DNA from: Firmicutes bacterium UBA5449 | GTDB taxonomy: Bacteria > Bacillota > SHA-98 > UBA4971 | DNA: 6,603 nucleotides | Direction: 5' to 3' | NCBI GenBank assembly: GCA_002424305.1 | Contig: DIQZ01000088.1 | Span: 4,867 to 11,469 of the forward strand | Shown here: piece after piece, positions 1 through 6,360 of the stretch | How positions within the stretch are numbered: the stretch's first letter is position 1 | Layout of the letters: each line of letters starts with the position of its first letter | Notes under the pieces: model-generated | Seen by the model: the letters and a program-made list of their open reading frames with translations, nothing else | Database searches by the model: none | Told to the model about the DNA's origin: nothing | Made by a program: the position numbers and the translations under genes

Positions 1-1
1 C

Positions 2-121
2 GAGGAAGTTGAGCGGGTCGTATCTGCACCCATACTGGGGACTATCCCCCATTTCACCCTGACACAGCGTAAGCGAAAGAGGAGAATCGGCAAACGGCAA
101 GACGATAGAAGGCTGTATTAG
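2..121 (+). CDS. Wzz-type chain-length determinant / BY-kinase adaptor, C-terminal end (partial)
   Basis: The window opens inside this gene. The frame beginning at base 2 is open for 39 codons and stops at TAG 119-121. It begins EEVERVVSAPILGTIPHF, which matches the short cytoplasmic segment after the second membrane helix of Wzz/CpsC/YveK proteins. The fused protein at 4285-6360 has the equivalent segment EEAERILELPTTGVVPDL at residues 447-464. A strongly basic tail (TQRKRKRRIGKR) follows before the stop. In the Firmicutes split system this cytoplasmic end of the adaptor contacts and activates the separate kinase. The kinase gene starts 34 bp downstream, which fits a cotranscribed adaptor-kinase pair. 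The periplasmic and membrane parts lie outside the window, so the family call rests on a short segment plus context. Confidence 0.75.
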   Translation, partial: EEVERVVSAPILGTIPHFTLTQRKRKRRIGKRQDDRRLY

Positions 122-155
122 ATACTACGAATTAAGCCATGTCGGGAGGACAGAT

Positions 156-887
156 ATGGATTTGGCGAGACAAGGCAAGAGCACCAACGGATTTTCAGAT
201 CTTATCATGTATTCTGATCCCAGATCTCCGGTATCTGAAGCGTTTCGCACGCTCAGAACCAATCTGGAGTTCGTTTCACCCGGGGCGCAGTTGAAGTCTG
301 TTTTGGTAAGCAGCCCCGGACCTGAAGAAGGGAAAAGCACAGTTGCTGCAAACCTGGCAATATCATTAGCTCAAGCAGGCAAGCAAGTGATCCTTGTCGA
401 TGCTGATATGCGCAAGCCCACGCAACACAGACTGTTTTCTTTGCCAAACAGAGCAGGGCTTACCACACTGCTTGTGAAGGATGCAGGGCAAGAGGTTAGG
501 CAAGATACACCGGTCCCCGGCCTGAGCATCATTACCAGTGGTCCCATACCGCCTAACCCTTCAGAACTCCTTGCGTCAGACAGTATGGATACTGTGATAA
601 ATTCCCTGGCTGATAATGCAGACATCGTTATATACGATTCGCCTCCTATGGCTGTAGTGACTGATGCAATAATCCTTGGCCCAAAGCTAGACGGGGCACT
701 CGTGGTAGCAAGACTAGGAGTTACATCGAAAGAAGCAGCGAAGAGGACGCGAGAACTCTTGAAGACATCCCGCTCAAGAGTTTTGGGAGTAGTAGTTAAT
801 GGGGTAGCGCATAGACACGTATACGGCAGTTATTATTACTACTATTACGATGAGAGCGAGGATGAAAACCGCTCTGACTCCGGGTGA
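156..887 (+). CDS. cpsD: CpsD/CapB-type bacterial tyrosine kinase (BY-kinase), stand-alone
   Basis: This 243-residue cytoplasmic autokinase regulates polysaccharide polymerisation and export with a Wzz-type adaptor. The length suits the CpsD/CapB/YwqD family. An EX2RX2R oligomerisation motif lies at E28, R31 and R34. Walker A is SPGPEEGKST with K60. Walker A' is VILVDADMRKP at residues 78-88 (D82, D84), and Walker B is IVIYD at 157-161. The IPPNPSELL motif (131-139) is typical of the family. The C-terminus carries Y223 and six consecutive tyrosines, Y226-Y231, followed by an acidic/serine tail: the expected autophosphorylation cluster. A strong ribosome binding site (GGAGG, 145-149) sits 6 bp before the ATG. 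The adaptor gene ends 34 bp upstream and the cognate-type phosphatase starts within about 10 bp downstream, so the three probably form one operon. All catalytic features look intact. It could also be labelled CapB, YwqD or EpsB; MinD/ParA proteins are excluded by the tail and neighbours. Confidence 0.95.
   Translation: MDLARQGKSTNGFSDLIMYSDPRSPVSEAFRTLRTNLEFVSPGAQLKSVLVSSPGPEEGKSTVAANLAISLAQAGKQVILVDADMRKPTQHRLFSLPNRAGLTTLLVKDAGQEVRQDTPVPGLSIITSGPIPPNPSELLASDSMDTVINSLADNADIVIYDSPPMAVVTDAIILGPKLDGALVVARLGVTSKEAAKRTRELLKTSRSRVLGVVVNGVAHRHVYGSYYYYYYDESEDENRSDSG
831..848 (+). repeat. Run of six tyrosine codons (TAY)6
   Basis: Bases 831-848 are six successive TAT/TAC codons encoding Y226-Y231 of the kinase tail, with a seventh tyrosine codon at 822-824. 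The run is the autophosphorylation cluster. TAT and TAC alternate irregularly, so it is not a perfect microsatellite. In-frame gain or loss of codons by slippage is possible but not shown. Confidence 0.7.
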
Positions 888-895
888 AATGAGTG

Positions 896-1729
896 ATGAT
901 GATCGGTGACAGTAGTTTGAGTATGGAAGGCTTTGTAGATATCCATGTTCATATCCTCCCTGGGTTAGACGACGGCGCAAGGACCAAAGGCGATGCAATA
1001 GCTATGGCAGATATTGCAGCCAAGTGCGGCATAAGAGAAGTAGTAGCAACGCCTCACGTCGATCCCTCGTGTCTCCCGCCTGGCTGCTCACAAGTTGAAG
1101 CAATCAGAAGAGCAGTTGACTCCCTTCAGGAGTCCATTGATTCGTGCGGCATTTCCATCCAAGTCATGCCCGGGATGGAAATAGCGATGACTCCTGGCCT
1201 CGTTGCGTATCTCACCAGGGGCGCAGTGATACCTGTTTCGGACAGCGGAAAATATGTCCTCGTTGAACTCCCGTTTCAGACGATTCCTTCATATGCGGAA
1301 GAAGAGATCTTCAATATGGCTGCACACGGATATATACCGATTATCGCCCATCCGGAAAGAAATGCAGAAGTCATCCGCAACCCCAATATCCTAATACCGT
1401 TTCTCAATGCAGGCGCATTAGCGCATGTTAACGCCGGCAGTCTTATGGGAAGAGCAGGACAGAGGCCTCAAGAGATTGCGGAAATTCTTCTTAGACACGG
1501 TCTCGCCCACATCATAGCAAGTGACGGACACTCCGCCACATCCCGGCAACCCGGACTGGATCGGGCTTTTGAGATTGCATCACGCCTCGTGGGAGAAGAC
1601 AAAGCACTGAGGATGGTCAGAGACATTCCCCTTGCAATAACCCTTGGCGAAGATGTGCATGTTAATGAGCCGGAGGTGTACCAGGCCTGTCGTAAGTGGT
1701 GGCGTTTCCGGAGGAAAGAAGGCTCATGA
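896..1729 (+). CDS. cpsB: CpsB/YwqE-type PHP-domain protein-tyrosine phosphatase
   Basis: This manganese-dependent phosphatase of the PHP superfamily removes phosphate from the tyrosine tail of the CpsD-type kinase in the cytoplasm. With the ATG at 896 it has 277 residues, slightly longer than the usual 240-255. The metal-binding motifs are all visible: DIHVHILPGLDDG (H17, H19), ATPH (H54), GMEI (E95), IIAHPERN (H152) and ASDGH (D210, H212). The start is ambiguous. GTG 893, ATG 896 and ATG 899 are consecutive codons, and ATG 923 would give a protein starting MEGFVDIHVH, closest to typical family members. I chose 896 because a weak GGTGA (883-887, overlapping the kinase stop) lies 8 bp upstream. 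No good ribosome binding site is seen for 923. The end overlaps the next start (ATGA, 1726-1729). The C-terminal 20 residues are unusually basic and tryptophan-rich (CRKWWRFRRKEG), partly because this stretch also carries the next gene's ribosome binding site. Confidence 0.93.
   Translation: MMIGDSSLSMEGFVDIHVHILPGLDDGARTKGDAIAMADIAAKCGIREVVATPHVDPSCLPPGCSQVEAIRRAVDSLQESIDSCGISIQVMPGMEIAMTPGLVAYLTRGAVIPVSDSGKYVLVELPFQTIPSYAEEEIFNMAAHGYIPIIAHPERNAEVIRNPNILIPFLNAGALAHVNAGSLMGRAGQRPQEIAEILLRHGLAHIIASDGHSATSRQPGLDRAFEIASRLVGEDKALRMVRDIPLAITLGEDVHVNEPEVYQACRKWWRFRRKEGS
1710..1729 (+). promoter_or_regulatory. Ribosome binding site and ATGA stop/start overlap
   Basis: GGAGG at 1710-1714 lies 11 bp before ATG 1726. 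The ATGA at 1726-1729 combines this start with the TGA stop (1727-1729) of the phosphatase gene. This favours ATG 1726 over the in-frame GTG codons at 1696 and 1699, and suggests translational coupling of the two genes. Confidence 0.75.
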
Positions 1730-3132
1730 TGCTCTGTGAGAGAAGTCCGGGCAAGCCCATGCCCATGCGTATGTGGGTCTTATGCATGTGGACCGTGATA
1801 TTCTTTGGAGTATCCATCCTATTGATTACGTGCGAGGCAGCACCGGCCCATATCCGGATCCGGCCAGACGCAATTCAGCCCGACATGATCCTGCCAGCCG
1901 TGGAAGACGCGTGCGCAGAAGGAGCCTTGTACGCTCCGATCTTCATGCAAGAACGGCACTGCCCCGAACTGTCCCTCAGCAAACTACAGGTGAGCTTTGC
2001 CCTGCCTTCGTTGGCATCACCTTGGGGACATATCCTGACGACCGACATGACAGTGGGAAGACAACGAATCCGGTGGGGGCCGGGCGTCACAGGAAGACTC
2101 CTTCTTTCAGACCGGGCACCCCTTGACGGGCTTACATTCCAACTGGGCCTGGATAAAATCCACTATACGCAGATTCACGCAGCAAGGGATTTCTCTTTGG
2201 GTAAGTGGCTACTGGCGCATAGGTTGGAAGGACGCGTGCTTCCGAATCTAAAGATAGGCATCTCTGAAGCGATAGTTGTCTCAGGCGGATTCAGAATGCG
2301 ATTTGTTCACCTGATACCTGCGTTCCCTTACTATCTCATACAACACTTGACCATTAAGGGCGACAGAGAACAAGACAGATGGACAAACGCTTTGGTATCA
2401 GTGGATGCTTCAGTAAATCTGAGAGACAACCTCCTGGCCTATGCCGAGTTCATGGCTGATGACTTTCCATGGGCCATGAGCGCCAAAGGACGTGTCCCCC
2501 ACATGGTAGGAGGGATTATCGGCATCAGTCTCATGAAACCTCTGCACCTTGCTGACGGAGTGCCTATTCTGATGACTCGCATCGGTGAGCTGCTGAAAGG
2601 AGCTGCTTCTCGAGATCCGGTCTCCGAAACATCCCAAGGAGGACATGGTAGGCCTGATACTTACTACTCCGTAACCGCTGAATATGTAAGAGTCAACAAT
2701 TACGTTTACAGCCACAAGAACCCTGATAACACGTACATAACACGGACCGGACAACTGATAGGCCATCGGCTGGGCCCGGACGCTGACGGAGTGTACCTCA
2801 TAGTGGCAGTCAATTCGTGTCCCGAAATTGAGCCTGGAAACCGGGGACAGGCAACACTCTTCTTCGGCTATGAACGACACGGTGAGGGAGCGCTGGGACA
2901 ACCGTGGAATCCTGCTCACGGAACAAGACGTGAGTTCCTGTGGGGCGTCGTAGAAACTCGCAAGTCCTTAGGGTTGTCGGCCGGCGTGACTATGTTACCG
3001 GCAGCACTGGAGCTATCTCTCAAGGCAGAAAGTATAGACAACGCCGGGCATATTCCGGGTGCCCGAACCATAGAAGGAAATATCACCATCGCTGCTAGGC
3101 TACATTATGATCGCCCCTCTGCAAATCATTAA
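1726..3132 (+). CDS. Wzi-like capsule assembly outer-membrane beta-barrel protein
   Basis: I assign this 468-residue protein to the capsule-assembly Wzi family by its motifs. GRQRIRWGPGVTGRLLLSDR (111-130) matches the family hallmark of a glycine and aromatic WGPG followed by LLLS and a short loop. LLAYAEFMADDFPW (236-249) matches the 'yaE...DD' strand. LIGHRLGPDADGVYL (344-358) matches the family's GH-LGPDAD segment. Length agrees with Escherichia coli Wzi (about 480 residues, 18 strands). A basic N-terminus and hydrophobic segment (about 17-36), then CEAAPA, look like a Sec signal peptide with cleavage near residue 41. The sequence ITC does not fit a good lipobox. Known family members hold group 1 capsule at the cell surface; related barrels may serve as polymer channels. 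The last residues (YDRPSANH) do not end in the usual aromatic residue of outer-membrane barrels. The gene overlaps the phosphatase gene by 4 bp, tying it to the same transcript. Its exact role here, attachment or secretion, is inferred. Confidence 0.8.
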   Translation: MMLCERSPGKPMPMRMWVLCMWTVIFFGVSILLITCEAAPAHIRIRPDAIQPDMILPAVEDACAEGALYAPIFMQERHCPELSLSKLQVSFALPSLASPWGHILTTDMTVGRQRIRWGPGVTGRLLLSDRAPLDGLTFQLGLDKIHYTQIHAARDFSLGKWLLAHRLEGRVLPNLKIGISEAIVVSGGFRMRFVHLIPAFPYYLIQHLTIKGDREQDRWTNALVSVDASVNLRDNLLAYAEFMADDFPWAMSAKGRVPHMVGGIIGISLMKPLHLADGVPILMTRIGELLKGAASRDPVSETSQGGHGRPDTYYSVTAEYVRVNNYVYSHKNPDNTYITRTGQLIGHRLGPDADGVYLIVAVNSCPEIEPGNRGQATLFFGYERHGEGALGQPWNPAHGTRREFLWGVVETRKSLGLSAGVTMLPAALELSLKAESIDNAGHIPGARTIEGNITIAARLHYDRPSANH

Positions 3133-3144
3133 GGCCTACTCCCA

Positions 3145-3194
3145 CCATGTGATTACTTGTAGTAACACAGTTGACTCACTCCCGACTCACATGG
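3145..3194 (+). repeat. Inverted and direct repeats after the Wzi-like gene
   Basis: CCATGTGA (3145-3152) is the exact reverse complement of TCACATGG (3187-3194), with 34 bp between. The heptamer GACTCAC occurs twice between or across these arms, at 3173-3179 and 3184-3190. The arrangement could be an operator or part of a longer RNA fold. No regulator can be assigned, and such short repeats can arise by chance. Confidence 0.4.
3149..3168 (+). terminator. Hairpin 17 bp after the Wzi-like gene, possible weak terminator
   Basis: GTG-A-TTACT (3149-3157) can pair with AGTAA-CAC (3161-3168), giving an 8-bp stem with one bulged A and a TGT loop. It stands directly downstream of the stop at 3132, where a terminator is expected before the next unit. 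No T-tract follows and the stem is AT-rich, so intrinsic termination would be weak. It may instead protect the transcript's 3' end. Confidence 0.35.
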
Positions 3195-3241
3195 CAGTTC
3201 AGAACAGATCCTTCCAGTCATTTTCCTGTTAATCTATTTTA

Positions 3242-3257
3242 TGGCAGGAATATCGCG
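3242..3257 (+). promoter_or_regulatory. Possible sigma-54-like promoter upstream of the OPX gene
   Basis: TGGCAGGAATATCGCG has the GG (3243-3244) and GC (3255-3256) dinucleotides separated by exactly 10 bp, as in sigma-54 promoters. It matches 9 of the 12 fixed positions of TGGCACG-N4-TTGCW. It lies about 90 bp before the OPX start. An AT-rich stretch at 3268-3303 also contains -10-like hexamers (TATAGT 3274-3279, TATATT 3279-3284), but I find no -35 at proper spacing, so a sigma-70-type promoter is not well supported. Low confidence; no activator site was identified. Confidence 0.25.
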
Positions 3258-3332
3258 GGATTTGGTGAAGTTATATAGTATATTTTGTCGAATTATCTAA
3301 TTTCATGCTTCCTTGGAATGAGAGGATAAACT

Positions 3333-4208
3333 ATGTACCGAAAAACGCCATCACCTATATGGTTGCATGTTTTCATGCTAATCCTAATATCAGTTGGTAG
3401 TCAGCTATGTCTTCGGGAGAGCATAGGCCTTACATATGCTAATAGCAATGAGTATAAAATAGGCTCTGAAGACGTACTGGAGATAAGGGTTTGGGGCCAT
3501 CAGGACTTGTCAGACGTAGTCACAGTCAGCGAAAACGGCAAGATATCATTGACAGGGCTTCCTGAAGAGATACACGTTCTTGGCCTGACACTCCCGCAAG
3601 TAGAAGCTACTCTAACCGACAGATTTGCCTATTACTTGAAGAATCCGAAAGTTGCAGTGACGCTTAGAGAAGCTAAAACCACACAAATCACGGTCATCGG
3701 ATCTGTACTTGCACCCGGAGTCTACCCGTTTCGCGGAAAGCCCACTCTCATAGATGCCCTGGCTTCAGCAGGAGGTCCTGCGCCTGAGGGTGACTTGACA
3801 TGCGTCAGGATTACCCGAGTCGCTGCGTCAAGTTCAACTGACGCTAGTACTTACAATTCCATGATCGTTGATGTCAATCGAGTACTGGCAGGCCAAGGAG
3901 AAACTTGCTTGCTTCAAGACGGAGACATCATCTCCGTGCCTGAGCTTGTCCGTGAAGTGTCAGTCCTTGGCGAAGTGGCTCATCCAGGCATTTATAAGAT
4001 AGGAGATGACACCACACTCTTAGAATGCCTGGCACAAGCAGGTGGAATCACCGAAACGGGTGACGCCACCTCTGTCCAACTTACCAGACGCAGCTCAGAT
4101 CGTACCTTTATTGCATATACGATTAACCTAGAAGAGATTCATAACACGCTTGATGCGGAAACATGGATTGTAGTAGGCGGAGATAACATCTATGTTCCCA
4201 GGCCATAG
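3333..4208 (+). CDS. OPX/Wza-family polysaccharide export protein with two SLBB domains
   Basis: This 291-residue protein belongs to the outer-membrane polysaccharide export (OPX) family, which forms the periplasmic conduit for capsule or exopolysaccharide. A signal peptide covers about residues 1-36 (hydrophobic IWLHVFMLILIS, likely cleavage at TYA-NS). No lipobox is apparent, unlike Wza, which is a lipoprotein. The polysaccharide export domain spans about 41-111 (YKIGSEDVLEIRVWGHQDL, then LKNPKVAVTL). Two SLBB domains follow: about 116-203 (VIGSVLAPGVYPF) and 208-289 (VLGEVAHPGIYKI). The protein ends at IYVPRP directly after the second SLBB domain. It therefore lacks the C-terminal amphipathic helix through which Wza (about 379 residues) crosses the outer membrane, and should need a partner at that membrane. 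The start is supported by AGAGGA (3321-3326), 6 bp before the ATG. It lies 200 bp after the Wzi-like gene and 76 bp before the Wzz fusion, probably cotranscribed with the latter. Confidence 0.93.
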   Translation: MYRKTPSPIWLHVFMLILISVGSQLCLRESIGLTYANSNEYKIGSEDVLEIRVWGHQDLSDVVTVSENGKISLTGLPEEIHVLGLTLPQVEATLTDRFAYYLKNPKVAVTLREAKTTQITVIGSVLAPGVYPFRGKPTLIDALASAGGPAPEGDLTCVRITRVAASSSTDASTYNSMIVDVNRVLAGQGETCLLQDGDIISVPELVREVSVLGEVAHPGIYKIGDDTTLLECLAQAGGITETGDATSVQLTRRSSDRTFIAYTINLEEIHNTLDAETWIVVGGDNIYVPRP

Positions 4209-4219
4209 TTGTTCAAGTA

Positions 4220-4253
4220 TCAGGTAATGTGGTACAACCCAGCCTGTACCTGA
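4220..4253 (+). promoter_or_regulatory. Overlapping, mutually exclusive inverted repeats in the OPX-Wzz gap
   Basis: TCAGGTA (4220-4226) is the exact reverse complement of TACCTGA (4247-4253). Inside it, GGTACA (4231-4236) is the exact reverse complement of TGTACC (4245-4250), with an 8-nt loop. Both use bases 4247-4250, so only one stem can form at a time. There is no following T-tract. This could be an attenuator-like or mRNA-processing element controlling the downstream gene, or a protein-binding palindrome. Function is not known. Confidence 0.4.
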
Positions 4254-4284
4254 CGAAAAATGGGATAGGAGAGATAAGTCGGTA

Positions 4285-6360
4285 ATGGATCAGATAGATT
4301 ATGAAGTCGATCTCCTTGAAATGGTGAGAGTCTTGTGGCAAAAAAAATGGCAGATCATGGCCATTGTGATAGTAAGCATGGTAGTAGCCTATTGCATAAG
4401 TTCAAATATGACCAGGATCTATAAGACTACATCTCTCATTATGGTAAGGCCGGACACCGCACTTACGTCTATCTCGTTTCTCCAAGATGCAGCTAGCTCT
4501 CCACTGGGCAGCATGCGAAACTATGTTGAATACATAAAGAGCCGCACACTGACTGAAGCTACGCTGGCACGCTTAGGATGGTTGCAATCATCGTCAGAAG
4601 AAGTGCTGTTGTGGCAAGACAGTATTTCTGTTCAACAGGTTCAAGGAACTGATTTAGCTAAACTCTCAGTTGAATGTGACGAACCGGAGAAAGCAACCGT
4701 CTTTATCAACACGCTGGTAGAAGAATTTCAAGAACGTATTCATCAAATGAACCAGGAATCTACCGGAGCAGCCATGGATTTCATTACTCAGCAACTGGCA
4801 ATCGCCGAAAATGACCTGAAAGAAGCTGAAGGCGCGCTTCTTGAGCACAAAGAGACCAGCGGGATAGTAGAATTATCAGATGAAACCAAAACCCGTATTG
4901 ACAGGCTCGCCAACATTGACCAGCTTCTCTCTCAGACTGAAATAGAACTGCAGGAGGCTACTTCAGAGCAGCAGGAACTGGAGGAAATACTACGGGGAAT
5001 CGGCCCCACACTCATTGCCTCCACAACTTTGGTCAATAGCCCAATAGTCCAGCAGTATAGAGTAAGATTGTCCGAGCTTGAAACAGATTTGCTAGCTGCC
5101 CTTGAGCAGTATACGGAGAATAATCCCACTGTAGTTGCACTTAGAACTCAAATAAACCACATCTCAACTAAGCTTGCCGAAGAAGTTGAAAGAGTAATTG
5201 GATCAGAGACTACATCCCTTAACCCTATCTATCAAGACATTCGAAGCAGGCTCGTATCAGGACAGGCGAGAATAGTTGCATTAGGCGCCAAACTGGAAGC
5301 TCTGGAGAAAGCTCGTAGCATAGCCCAGGCTGAACTTGAGTTTATACCTAAGATGGAAATAGATCTGGCGAGACTCGTGAGAAATCAACGAGTGAACGAG
5401 GAAATCTACGTAATGCTGCGTTCAAAGTATGAAGAAATGCGGATCTCAGAGTCAATGAAGGTTTCTGACGTCTACGTCATTGACAAAGCCATCATACCTG
5501 ATAAGCCCATCAAACCAAGAAAGCTTCTCAATACGGCAATAGCAGGTATCCTCGGGCTGTTTGTCGCAGTAGGTTATGTTTTTGTGCTGGAGTACACGGA
5601 CACGACAATCAAGAGTCCCGAGGAAGCGGAACGCATTTTGGAACTTCCCACAACCGGAGTAGTACCTGACCTTGTCGGAACCCGCCAACTCAGACGGGCA
5701 AAGAAGGGTCATAGTGACAACCAAAACGGGCCATTGGCTATCCTTACGAGCCACGATCCAAGATCGCCTGGGACAGAAGCATTTGGTATTATTAGAACTC
5801 ATCTTGACTTTGCGTCACAGGATAACTCAGTACGCTCTATTCTTGTATGCAGTCCCGGATCTGAAGAAGGGAGAAGCATTATCGCAGCTAATCTAGGAAT
5901 ATCTCTGGCCAGAACAGGCAAGAGCGTAATCCTTGTAGATGCGGATATGCGCAAGCCTACCCAGCACATCCTGTTTTCCCTACCGAACACAGTCGGATTC
6001 GCTCAACTCCTGACAAACAACGTAGATCAGGAAATTGCACAAGAGACAGGAGTGTCAGGATTGAAGGTTATCACCAGTGGTCCCATCCCACCTAATCCTT
6101 CTGACATTCTTTCGTCACACACTACAATGGCGGCGATAAGCGCCATCTCCTCCAAGGCGGATGTAGTCATATATGATACGCCTCCATTAACTACTGTGCC
6201 TGATGCAATGATCCTAGGTGGCAGGCTAGACGCGGCGCTTGTGGTAGTCAGATTGGGTGTTACATCCAGAGACGCGGCGAAGAGGACGCAAAAACTACTG
6301 AGGACATCCCGCTCAAGAGTCTTGGGAGTAGTAGTCAATGCCGTGGCGCGCAGACGTTGA
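4285..6360 (+). CDS. Wzz/Wzc-like co-polymerase fused to a degenerate BY-kinase domain
   Basis: This 691-residue inner-membrane protein combines a Wzz chain-length domain with a tyrosine-kinase-like domain, as in Wzc. The first membrane helix is about residues 24-39. A periplasmic region rich in predicted coiled coil covers about 160-350, and the proline motif PDKPIKPRK (405-413) precedes the second helix (about 415-436). The cytoplasmic kinase fold runs from DPRSP (491) to the end. Walker A' (VILVDADMRKP, 548-558), Walker B (VVIYD, 627-631) and IPPNPSDIL (601-609) are kept. Walker A reads SPGSEEGRSI, with R530 (codon AGA, 5872-5874) in place of the catalytic lysine. The EX2RX2R motif reads EAFGIIR (498-504), with glycine for the first arginine. 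The protein stops at VARRR with no tyrosine tail. Autokinase activity is therefore unlikely, while nucleotide binding through residual motifs is possible. The domain is about 62% identical (hand count, 125 of about 201) to the stand-alone kinase at 156-887, suggesting duplication and fusion. GGAGAG (4268-4273) lies 11 bp before the ATG. Confidence 0.92.
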   Translation: MDQIDYEVDLLEMVRVLWQKKWQIMAIVIVSMVVAYCISSNMTRIYKTTSLIMVRPDTALTSISFLQDAASSPLGSMRNYVEYIKSRTLTEATLARLGWLQSSSEEVLLWQDSISVQQVQGTDLAKLSVECDEPEKATVFINTLVEEFQERIHQMNQESTGAAMDFITQQLAIAENDLKEAEGALLEHKETSGIVELSDETKTRIDRLANIDQLLSQTEIELQEATSEQQELEEILRGIGPTLIASTTLVNSPIVQQYRVRLSELETDLLAALEQYTENNPTVVALRTQINHISTKLAEEVERVIGSETTSLNPIYQDIRSRLVSGQARIVALGAKLEALEKARSIAQAELEFIPKMEIDLARLVRNQRVNEEIYVMLRSKYEEMRISESMKVSDVYVIDKAIIPDKPIKPRKLLNTAIAGILGLFVAVGYVFVLEYTDTTIKSPEEAERILELPTTGVVPDLVGTRQLRRAKKGHSDNQNGPLAILTSHDPRSPGTEAFGIIRTHLDFASQDNSVRSILVCSPGSEEGRSIIAANLGISLARTGKSVILVDADMRKPTQHILFSLPNTVGFAQLLTNNVDQEIAQETGVSGLKVITSGPIPPNPSDILSSHTTMAAISAISSKADVVIYDTPPLTTVPDAMILGGRLDAALVVVRLGVTSRDAAKRTQKLLRTSRSRVLGVVVNAVARRR

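Noticed and set aside
1696..1725. GTG starts at 1696 or 1699 for the Wzi-like protein
   Set aside because: They lie upstream of the GGAGG at 1710-1714, which instead serves ATG 1726. They would also lengthen the charged N-terminus ahead of the signal peptide.
1816..1850. Lipoprotein signal for the Wzi-like protein at LLITC
   Set aside because: Thr before the cysteine does not fit the lipobox (Gly, Ala or Ser expected), and a normal signal-peptidase site at CEAAPA follows.
1773..2126. 117-codon forward frame inside the Wzi-like gene
   Set aside because: It lies wholly within a gene with clear family motifs, encodes an arginine/proline-rich low-complexity product, and has no recognisable domain.
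2410..2919. 169-codon reverse-strand frame opposite the Wzi-like gene
   Set aside because: It is antisense to conserved Wzi-family motifs and shows no recognisable domain. The other reverse-strand frames (for example 371-625, 5452-5802 and 6027-6365) are rejected for the same reason: they mirror conserved kinase or Wzz coding sequence.
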